This document shows positions 1 through 5,290 of a stretch of 7,572 nucleotides of DNA, piece after piece. The translations under genes were made by a program, and so were the position numbers. The DNA comes from an uncultured Collinsella sp. Its GTDB lineage: Bacteria; Actinomycetota; Coriobacteriia; Coriobacteriales; Coriobacteriaceae. Each line of letters starts with the position of its first letter. Within the stretch, counting starts at the first letter, position 1. The stretch is from the NCBI GenBank assembly GCA_900752425.1, contig CAADVE010000193.1, positions 1-7,572 of the forward strand. The letters are read 5' to 3'. The notes under the pieces were generated by a model. It was not told the origin of the DNA and ran no database searches. It saw only the letters and a list, made by a program, of their open reading frames with translations.

Positions 1-1
1 C

Positions 2-751
2 CGCCCGCTTATCCTGGTAGCACCACGCTGGGAAGAAGCGAAGCCCTATTTGAGCGAGACGCTCTCCCCCAACGAGGAGATTGCGAGCGTATTTGTCGAC
101 GCCATTCTTGCCGCCGGCGGTCTGCCGCTGCAGATGTCCATCACCGAGGACATTGAGGTCATCCGTCATTACGTCGATATCGCCGACGGCATCGCCATTC
201 CCGGCGGCCCCGATGTCAATCCCAAACGTTGGGGCGATGATCGACCCTACGACCCCACCCTCTGCTGCGAGATCCGCGATAGTTTTGAGTTTAAGCTGGT
301 CAGCGAGGTGCTCCGTGCCAAAAAGCCGCTCTTTACCACCTGCCGCGGCACGCAACTGCTCAACGTCGCCACCGGCGGCACCCTGTGCATGGACGTGCCG
401 AGCCTGGGCGCGCGCGAGGGCCGCACGCAGTGGCGCCATACCCACGTGCTCAACGACCCTGTGCATCCTGTCGAGGTCGTGCCGGGCTCGCTGCTGGAGC
501 GCGCGGTTGGCGGGCACAGGCTGATCCAGACCAACTCCGCACATCACTGCTGCGTCGATCGTCTGGGTAAGAGCACGCGCTTGGTCGCCAAGGCAACCGA
601 CGGCGTTCCCGAGTGCATCGAAGTCGAAGGCCAGCCGTTCTGTCTGGGTGTGCAATGGCATCCCGAGTACACCTGGCAGACGCTCGAGACCGACTTTAAC
701 CTGTGGAAGTCGTTTGTCGAGGCGGCGGCCAAGGTAAAGCAGACCCGCTAG
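2..751 (+). CDS. Class I glutamine amidotransferase-like hydrolase, peptidase C26 / PuuD type (5' partial)
   Basis: The frame is open from the left edge, and the first visible residues (RPLILVAPRW) match the usual beginning of this family, so only a few N-terminal residues are missing; the TTG at position 50 is internal. About 249 residues are visible. Seen (numbering from the window edge): the PGGPDVNP loop at 68-75, an IRDSFE segment at 91-96, the nucleophile elbow TTCRGTQLLN with Cys114, an NSAHH segment at 178-182, and VQWHPE with His220 and Glu222. The Cys-His-Glu triad is therefore complete. Family knowledge: these cytosolic enzymes cleave gamma-glutamyl amide bonds; the named member PuuD hydrolyses gamma-glutamyl-GABA in putrescine catabolism. 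No other putrescine genes are visible here, so the real substrate is unknown. It converges on the signalling genes and ends at a strong terminator. Confidence 0.9.
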   Translation, partial: RPLILVAPRWEEAKPYLSETLSPNEEIASVFVDAILAAGGLPLQMSITEDIEVIRHYVDIADGIAIPGGPDVNPKRWGDDRPYDPTLCCEIRDSFEFKLVSEVLRAKKPLFTTCRGTQLLNVATGGTLCMDVPSLGAREGRTQWRHTHVLNDPVHPVEVVPGSLLERAVGGHRLIQTNSAHHCCVDRLGKSTRLVAKATDGVPECIEVEGQPFCLGVQWHPEYTWQTLETDFNLWKSFVEAAAKVKQTR

Positions 752-772
752 TTCGCGAACCGCATAACAGAT

Positions 773-815
773 AAGGGCGCCCCGCCGGCCACATGGTCCG
801 GCTGGGCGCCCTTTT
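773..815 (+). terminator. Rho-independent terminator, probably bidirectional between convergent genes
   Basis: AAGGGCGCCC (773-782) pairs with GGGCGCCCTT (804-813), and inside it GCCGG (784-788) pairs with CCGGC (798-802) across one mismatch, leaving a 9-nt loop. TTTT follows on the + strand, which fits termination of the amidotransferase-like gene 22 nt after its stop. Read on the minus strand, the stem is followed by a weaker T-rich end (TTATCTG), so it may also stop the hpt-containing transcript coming the other way. Confidence 0.85.
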
Positions 816-858
816 ACCTATATGTGGCCGGGGCACACAGCCCAAGGCCCGCAAGCCC

Positions 859-1215
859 TTATTCAGCCGCTTCGCGCAGGGCCGACATCGTAGCCGCATA
901 TTGCTGCTGCAACGCATGCATTCCCTCGCGAGCGCCGTCAACGGCATCGGCGCCGCGCAGTGCCTCGGTCACCACGACCGCCGGCTCATACAGATTATCG
1001 AATCCCAGGTTCTGGCTCACGCCCTTGAGCGTGTGCGCTGCCATAAACGCACCTTCGGCGTCTCCTGCCGCCATGGCGGCCTCCAGCTTGTCCATGCTCT
1101 CGTCATCCAAAAACTTGAGGGCAAAGCGGCTAAGCATCTCCTCGCCCATCAGCCGAGCGCACGCGTCTTCATAATTAGCGCCGATCTTCTCATACGCCTC
1201 ACGCATGGAAATCAT
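859..1215 (-). CDS. Stand-alone Hpt (histidine phosphotransfer) domain protein
   Basis: This is a 118-residue, all-helical protein with no other domain. The Hpt signature AAHTLKGVSQNLGF is present, with the phosphorylatable His at residue 61 followed by the conserved Lys-Gly. Family knowledge: Hpt domains carry a phosphoryl group between response-regulator receiver domains, with no catalytic activity of their own; the protein should be cytosolic. It lies 23 nt downstream of the REC/HD-GYP gene on the same strand, so the two are almost certainly co-transcribed and the REC domain of that protein is the obvious partner. The start is chosen at the first ATG because AAAGGAG (1225-1231) lies 9 nt before it; the ATG three codons later would be too far from that site. 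No kinase is visible, so the source of phosphate is unknown. Confidence 0.9.
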   Translation of the reverse strand: MISMREAYEKIGANYEDACARLMGEEMLSRFALKFLDDESMDKLEAAMAAGDAEGAFMAAHTLKGVSQNLGFDNLYEPAVVVTEALRGADAVDGAREGMHALQQQYAATMSALREAAE

Positions 1216-1224
1216 GGATTAAAA

Positions 1225-1231
1225 CTCCTTT
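1225..1231 (-). promoter_or_regulatory. Ribosome binding site of the Hpt gene
   Basis: AAAGGAG on the minus strand, 9 nt before the ATG at 1215. It sits in the 23-nt gap after the HD-GYP gene and selects the first of two nearby in-frame ATGs. Confidence 0.75.
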
Positions 1232-1238
1232 GGTCAAA

Positions 1239-3119
1239 CTAAATCGTGGGAAACGCGACGACGTCGGCGGGGCGCGCCAACGTCTCGGCAATACGGTCTT
1301 GCACCTCGAGCAAACAGTCGAGCAACAGCGGGTTAAAGGTGCCGCACTTACCGTCCAGGATCATCTGGATCGCCTCCTTGTGCGGGATAGCGTCCTTGTA
1401 CACGCGCACGCTCGTCAGCGCATCGTACACGTCAGCCACCGAAACCACCTGTGCGGCGATGGGAATCTGGTTGCCCTTAAGGCCATCGGGATAACCCTTG
1501 CCGTCCCAGCGCTCGTGGTGCCAACGCGCAATCTGGTACGCATATTCCATAAGCGCATTGCCGACGTGATGGCGACCCAGCTCAAGCAACATGTCGGCGC
1601 CGATCGTGGTATGCGTCTTCATAATCTCGAACTCCTCGGGCGTAAGGCGTCCGGGTTTGTTGAGAATCGCATCGTCAATCGACATCTTGCCGATATCGTG
1701 CAGTGCCGAAGCCAGGGCGATCGTGGAGCGTTCCTCATTGTCGAGGGAAATCGCGCCGCTACGCTGGACCAGACAGCCAAGCAGCAGCTCGGTCAGCTTC
1801 TCGATATTCGTAACGTGCCTGCCGCTCTCGCCGTTGCGAAGCTCCATGACGCCGGCCATGATGTCGATGAGCATGCGACTGTTCTTGACGCGCTCGTTGT
1901 ACTGCTGGGACAGCAAGCTCGTCAGGCGGCGCTGCTTGGCGTACAGACGGATAGTGTTGCTTACACGGCGACGCACGACACGGGAGTCAAACGGGCGGTT
2001 GATATAGTCCGAGGCGCCCAGCTCGTACGCGCGCAGAACCATATCATCGGAATCTTCGCTCGAAATCATGATGACAGGCAGATTGTCACTAACCGATCGG
2101 CGCGACAGACCGGACAGCACCTCAAAGCCGCTTATGCCCGGCATGACAATATCCAGCAGCACGAGCGACAGTTCATCGCCATAACGGTCGACCATGTCGA
2201 GTGCCGCGCGACCGTTATCAGCCTCGAGGATGCAATACTCATCCTTGAGCATCTCGTTGAGAATGGCTCGGTTCATCTCGGAGTCGTCGACAATAAGCAC
2301 CAAAGGCTTTTCGCTTTGGAAGGCCTCGATGGAATCGACATCAGTCACGACCGTACCGGCTTTTGCCTTAGCGCGGCTCAGTAACTGGACAGCACGGCCA
2401 ACGCCCTCATCGACCGTCTCGCCATGAATGCGAACGCCACCAACACATGCCGTCAAGCTCACGTACTCATGGCCCGGAATAATCGCGGAATGAACGGCTT
2501 CGGATACCTGATGCAGGCGACGGGCGAAGTCATCGGAGGGAATATTGGGCATGACGACCACAAACTTGTCGCAGCCATAGCGCACAAGCTCGTCAGTCGA
2601 ACGAATTTCGCTGCGTATGGCTGTCGCCACAGCACCGAGTGCAAGGTCGCCGGCATGATGGCCGCATGTATCGTTGAAGACCCTAAAATCATCAAGATCG
2701 ATCACCGCCACACCGGCCTTCATGCGGGCGCTACGGAGCTTTTCCTCGTAATATCGGCGATTGCGCACGCCCGTCAGCACGTCGGTGTAGACGAGGTCCT
2801 CTTCTGTGGCCTCTTGCTCATCAATCGGACGCACCATCAGCAAGACATGAGGCTCGCCCTCGACCTTTAGAGGGCGCAGACGGGCGCGGTACTCAACACC
2901 ATCGTTGAGCAGTTGCTCCGACACCTCACCCGAATCTGCCAAGGCCTCAAGACTCGACTGACGAAGACAAGGGCAGCGATCACCGGCGAGCAAGCAGTTA
3001 GGCTCGCTCTTAATCTGATCGGCCGACAGCAAACGCACCACGGGGTAGGTCTTCGCGACGCGGGCGACCTCGGCGGCAGCCTCCTCGTCGGTTAGATTGG
3101 CCTCGTGATTATTGAGCAT
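1239..3119 (-). CDS. Cys-motif sensor / degenerate GGDEF / REC / HD-GYP c-di-GMP phosphodiesterase
   Basis: This 626-residue soluble protein has no membrane segment. Domains in order: an N-terminal PAS-like region (about 20-100) with Cys42, Cys49 and Cys51; a GGDEF-fold domain (about 108-260); a REC domain (about 272-392); a helical linker (about 393-430); and an HD-GYP domain (about 431-610). The HD-GYP part looks catalytically complete: His435, His474-Asp475 with Lys478, His503, His534-His535 and Asp563, plus GYP at 542-544, so it should hydrolyse c-di-GMP. The REC domain keeps Asp278/Asp279, acceptor Asp323 and Ser353, but the usual conserved Lys is Arg375. The GGDEF signature reads GCDKF (182-186): the second Gly is Cys and the catalytic Glu is Lys, so cyclase activity is doubtful. 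RSTD at 173-176 keeps the RxxD inhibitory-site spacing. Start: ATG with AAAGGG 6 nt upstream. It leads a two-gene unit with the Hpt gene. Confidence 0.93.
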   Translation of the reverse strand: MLNNHEANLTDEEAAAEVARVAKTYPVVRLLSADQIKSEPNCLLAGDRCPCLRQSSLEALADSGEVSEQLLNDGVEYRARLRPLKVEGEPHVLLMVRPIDEQEATEEDLVYTDVLTGVRNRRYYEEKLRSARMKAGVAVIDLDDFRVFNDTCGHHAGDLALGAVATAIRSEIRSTDELVRYGCDKFVVVMPNIPSDDFARRLHQVSEAVHSAIIPGHEYVSLTACVGGVRIHGETVDEGVGRAVQLLSRAKAKAGTVVTDVDSIEAFQSEKPLVLIVDDSEMNRAILNEMLKDEYCILEADNGRAALDMVDRYGDELSLVLLDIVMPGISGFEVLSGLSRRSVSDNLPVIMISSEDSDDMVLRAYELGASDYINRPFDSRVVRRRVSNTIRLYAKQRRLTSLLSQQYNERVKNSRMLIDIMAGVMELRNGESGRHVTNIEKLTELLLGCLVQRSGAISLDNEERSTIALASALHDIGKMSIDDAILNKPGRLTPEEFEIMKTHTTIGADMLLELGRHHVGNALMEYAYQIARWHHERWDGKGYPDGLKGNQIPIAAQVVSVADVYDALTSVRVYKDAIPHKEAIQMILDGKCGTFNPLLLDCLLEVQDRIAETLARPADVVAFPTI

Positions 3120-3143
3120 ATGGGGCCCTTTCGATAGTTTCGC

Positions 3144-3172
3144 ATGGTAGCGGTGGGTTCCAAATGTTACAA
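3144..3172 (-). promoter_or_regulatory. Candidate promoter of the HD-GYP/Hpt unit
   Basis: On the minus strand TTGTAA (3167-3172) and TACCAT (3144-3149) are separated by exactly 17 nt, each matching the sigma70-type consensus at 4 of 6 positions. This would give a leader of about 20 nt ahead of the AAAGGG ribosome binding site. The assignment rests on consensus matching only. Confidence 0.35.
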
Positions 3173-3180
3173 GGGTAACA
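3165..3180. promoter_or_regulatory. Palindromic candidate operator over the -35 of the HD-GYP/Hpt unit
   Basis: TGTTAC-AAGG-GTAACA is a perfect 6-bp inverted repeat with a 4-bp spacer. It covers the proposed -35 hexamer. A third TGTTAC half-site lies upstream at 3211-3216, and a related GTTAAC lies at 3278-3283. The arrangement suits a dimeric repressor, but the regulator is not identifiable from the site. Confidence 0.35.
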
Positions 3181-3330
3181 CCTTGTCGATGCAGGTAAGC
3201 ACGTGAATGCTGTTACATTTTTATGACCTGGCAAACGGCGGTGATGGAGCCGCGGGCGCGTGGTTATTGGCGCATTCGTTAACAATGACGAAACGCTAAC
3301 AGCCCCTCTCCCCGCAGGTCATCGAGCGTG

Positions 3331-4128
3331 CTAACGCTCCAAGACATCGCGAACGGCGTTTGCCGCCGTAACGGGGCGATCGCGCAGACCGTTATGCGCG
3401 CCCGGGATCGTCACGAGGGGGCAATCGAGATATTCGGCAGCCGCTCGCGTACCAGCCTCGCGGGGCGTATCGACCGAAAGCTCGCCCAAAAACACGGCCG
3501 ACACCGCCTTTGACGCGCGGGCGCGCTCCCAGTCGGGAGCATATGTCATATTTGTTCCATATTCGTTCGCCATAAAGCAACGACCATTGCGCAGGGCATG
3601 TTTGGCTTCCGCTTCGGTCGTCCCGGGAGCTTCGGGGTCCAAGTCGCCGAGGGCTCCCAAGAAAAGCCGGAGCGCCCTTGAAACCTTTCCAGCCGCAATC
3701 ATATCGAGCAAAACCGGAGCTGCGCCCATACCGACGCCTTCGGCCGACACAGCCGGCTCATGCAGAATCGCACGGGCGACGAGATGGGGTTCGGTGCGAA
3801 GAAGCTCCAGCGCCACCAACGTACCGGCGCTATGCGCAAGCACATTTGCCGGAGCGCCAACGTGTTCGATCACGGCTTGCAGGTCGGCGGCCTGAGCGGC
3901 AAGATCATAGCTGCCGTCTGCCGCATCGCTGCTGCCACCGCAGCCGCGGCGGTCGTAGGCAATTACGCGGTAGTTACGGCTGAGCTCACAAGCGATGCCG
4001 TCGAAAAATGTGCCATCGACACAAGCGCCGTGCACGCACACCAAGGCAGGAGCATCAGACGACACATCCGGGCCGGCATATTCGCGACAGGCAATCGTGG
4101 TGCCCGCATTCTCGACCGTAAAATCCAT
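3331..4128 (-). CDS. Alpha/beta hydrolase fold protein
   Basis: This is a 265-residue protein of the usual single-domain size, with no signal peptide. Seen in order: strand and oxyanion loop VCVHGACVDG (31-39), the YDRRGCGGSS segment (58-67), the nucleophile elbow LAHSAGT with Ser100, a helical cap of roughly residues 125-205, a late strand AVFLGELSVD with Glu216 or Asp220 as candidate acid, and GAHNGL with His245 completing the triad. The elbow has Ala in place of the first Gly of Gly-x-Ser-x-Gly, which is common and tolerated. Family knowledge covers esterases, lactonases, dehalogenases and peptidases, so the substrate cannot be named. The start is firm: an in-frame TGA lies 12 nt upstream of this ATG and the next Met is far inside. 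The ribosome site (a GGGGG run) is weak. It is probably transcribed separately from the HD-GYP unit, 211 nt downstream. Confidence 0.9.
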   Translation of the reverse strand: MDFTVENAGTTIACREYAGPDVSSDAPALVCVHGACVDGTFFDGIACELSRNYRVIAYDRRGCGGSSDAADGSYDLAAQAADLQAVIEHVGAPANVLAHSAGTLVALELLRTEPHLVARAILHEPAVSAEGVGMGAAPVLLDMIAAGKVSRALRLFLGALGDLDPEAPGTTEAEAKHALRNGRCFMANEYGTNMTYAPDWERARASKAVSAVFLGELSVDTPREAGTRAAAEYLDCPLVTIPGAHNGLRDRPVTAANAVRDVLER

Positions 4129-4150
4129 GTTGTGCCCCCATCATCAACGC

Positions 4151-4182
4151 CCATCCAGTTGTACGTCAGTACGGTTGGATGG
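4151..4182. repeat. 32-nt near-perfect palindrome between divergent genes
   Basis: CCATCCA (4151-4157) pairs with TGGATGG (4176-4182), and GTAC (4161-4164) pairs with GTAC (4169-4172), with a GTCA centre. The three bases between the arms (GTT against GGT) would form G-U wobbles in RNA, so a transcript could make a continuous 14-bp stem with a tetraloop. It lies 22 nt upstream of the minus-strand hydrolase start and about 170 nt upstream of the radical SAM gene. It may be an operator for the hydrolase or a leader hairpin. No T-run follows on either side, so it is not an ordinary terminator. Confidence 0.55.
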
Positions 4183-4280
4183 ACCCGCATTGCCTTACGC
4201 CTTGTTAACAGATTAACTGTACCCGACCCGAGGCTTTTCATGGCACGGCGTAATGGGCGACGTGAAAAAACGAAACTTGT

Positions 4281-4305
4281 AAAGCAAGAGCCCACACCTT
4301 GCTTT
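4281..4305. repeat. 8-bp perfect inverted repeat upstream of the radical SAM gene
   Basis: AAAGCAAG (4281-4288) and CTTGCTTT (4298-4305) flank a 9-nt centre. The repeat lies immediately before the candidate -10 of the radical SAM gene, where a regulator or RNA hairpin could act. A run of six T follows 11 nt later on the minus strand, too far away for a convincing terminator. Confidence 0.35.
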
Positions 4306-4313
4306 GGAGCCGA

Positions 4314-4322
4314 TGCTATGCT
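4314..4322 (+). promoter_or_regulatory. Candidate extended -10 promoter of the radical SAM gene
   Basis: TGCTATGCT is a TGn extended -10 with hexamer TATGCT, about 30 nt before the chosen start. No good -35 is visible at 17 nt spacing, which is typical of extended -10 promoters, but the call is weak. Confidence 0.3.
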
Positions 4323-4338
4323 TAGGCACAATTGTCTT

Positions 4339-4344
4339 GAGGAG
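4339..4344 (+). promoter_or_regulatory. Ribosome binding site that selects the second of two ATGs
   Basis: GAGGAG lies only 3 nt before the ATG at 4348 but 9 nt before the in-frame ATG at 4354. Normal spacing therefore favours 4354 as the translation start of the radical SAM protein. Confidence 0.7.
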
Positions 4345-4353
4345 CATATGCCT

Positions 4354-5130
4354 ATGTCTACGTTTTTGAATGACAGCCCCATCTTTGGGCCCGTTCGCAG
4401 CCGTCGCCTTGGCCTCTCGCTCGGCGTCAACATGATGCCGGCCAGCGGCAAGATCTGCACGTTCGACTGCATTTACTGCGAAAACGGCCTCAACGCCGAG
4501 CGCCCCTGCCATGAGCCGTACAACACAGCTGCCGTGGTACTCGACGCGCTCGAGGCAAAGCTGCGCGAGATGGCAGCTGAGGGCGAGCTCCCCGATGTGA
4601 TCACCTTCGCAGGCAACGGCGAGCCCACCGCCGCACCGGAGTTTCCGCAGGCCATCGCCGGCGCCGTTGCACTGCGCGACGAGCTTGCCCCAAACTCCAA
4701 GATCGCCGTGCTCTCCAACGGCACGCGCGCCGACCGTCCCGAGGTACACGATGCGCTCATGATGGTCGACGACAACATCCTCAAGCTCGATACGGTCGAC
4801 CCGGCATTTATCCAGCTGCTCGACCAGCCCGTTGGCCCCTACGACGTCGAGCACCAGATTGAGACGTTCGCAAGCTTTGACGGTCATGTCATTATCCAGA
4901 CGATCTTCTTGACCGGCGAGTATCAGGGCAAGCTCATCGACAACACCGGCGAGGAGTACGTTGCCCCCTGGCTCGCGGCGCTTGAGCGCATTCGCCCACA
5001 AGAAGCAACCATCTACACGGTAGCGCGCGAGACACCGGTCGCCGGCCTTGCCAAGGCAGCACCCGAGGTGCTCGACACGATCGCTGCACGCGTGCGCGCC
5101 CTCGGCATCCCCTGCCAGGTGAGCTACTAG
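4354..5130 (+). CDS. Radical SAM protein, COG0731 (TYW1-like) family
   Basis: The protein is 258 residues from the ATG chosen by ribosome-site spacing; the frame is open far upstream, but that part overlaps the opposite-strand hydrolase and is not protein-like. Seen: the family opening GPVRSRRLGLSLGVN (12-26), the cluster motif CTFDCIYC with Cys35, Cys39 and Cys42 (CX3CX2C) for a [4Fe-4S] cluster, and FAGNGEPT (85-92), the glycine-rich SAM-contacting segment. Family knowledge: the archaeal/eukaryotic relative TYW1 makes the tricyclic base of wyosine in tRNA-Phe. Bacteria lack wyosine, and this protein has no flavodoxin domain, so the bacterial reaction is unknown. After the SAM core the C-terminal part (about 150-258) is short, with one further Cys at 254. 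It is cytosolic and oxygen-sensitive by nature, fitting an anaerobe. Its own promoter is likely; a large inverted repeat follows it. Confidence 0.88.
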   Translation: MSTFLNDSPIFGPVRSRRLGLSLGVNMMPASGKICTFDCIYCENGLNAERPCHEPYNTAAVVLDALEAKLREMAAEGELPDVITFAGNGEPTAAPEFPQAIAGAVALRDELAPNSKIAVLSNGTRADRPEVHDALMMVDDNILKLDTVDPAFIQLLDQPVGPYDVEHQIETFASFDGHVIIQTIFLTGEYQGKLIDNTGEEYVAPWLAALERIRPQEATIYTVARETPVAGLAKAAPEVLDTIAARVRALGIPCQVSY

Positions 5131-5171
5131 CAAAACCACGCAGCAGCCAGTGTCCGCCATCCTACTCCATC

Positions 5172-5238
5172 AGTTGCGGTGATATAGTTCCTGTTTATGC
5201 TGTTAAACCGCTTAAATCGGAACTATATCACCGCAACT
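5172..5238. repeat. 67-nt element with 20-bp perfect terminal inverted repeats
   Basis: AGTTGCGGTGATATAGTTCC at 5172-5191 is repeated exactly in reverse complement at 5219-5238, around an AT-rich 27-nt centre. That centre itself holds GTTTA (5193-5197) and TAAAC (5204-5208). TTTT follows on the + strand, so it could terminate the radical SAM transcript, although the centre is long for a classic terminator. Its right arm also abuts the aminopeptidase promoter. The perfect arms resemble those of small non-autonomous palindromic repeats; whether copies exist elsewhere cannot be seen here. Confidence 0.7.
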
Positions 5239-5265
5239 TTTATGGACGCATGGGTGGGCTATACT
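5238..5265 (+). promoter_or_regulatory. Candidate promoter of the methionine aminopeptidase gene
   Basis: TATACT (5260-5265) is a 5-of-6 match to the -10 consensus, 25 nt before the start codon. A poor T-rich -35 (TTTTAT, 5238-5243, 16-nt spacing) overlaps the end of the inverted repeat. The ribosome site AAAGGAAG (5277-5284) follows at good spacing from the ATG at 5291. Confidence 0.5.
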
Positions 5266-5290
5266 AGCTGCGGATGAAAGGAAGTTAGCC

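Noticed and set aside
50..52. TTG as the true start of the amidotransferase-like gene
   Set aside because: The frame continues to the window edge and the upstream residues match the conserved first strand of the family, so the start is outside the window.
1230..2384. Long + strand open frame opposite the HD-GYP gene
   Set aside because: It lies wholly antisense to a gene with unmistakable REC and HD-GYP motifs, has no family motif, and is explained by GC-rich third positions keeping the opposite frame open.
3760..4353. N-terminal extension of the radical SAM protein
   Set aside because: The frame is open upstream, but it overlaps the oppositely oriented hydrolase, has non-protein-like composition, and the family begins right at the GPVRSRRLG segment. 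The ATG at 4348 is also rejected because its ribosome site would be only 3 nt away.
4213..5160. 315-codon minus-strand open frame opposite the radical SAM gene
   Set aside because: It is antisense to a gene with clear CX3CX2C and GNGEP motifs, and has no ribosome site or domain of its own.
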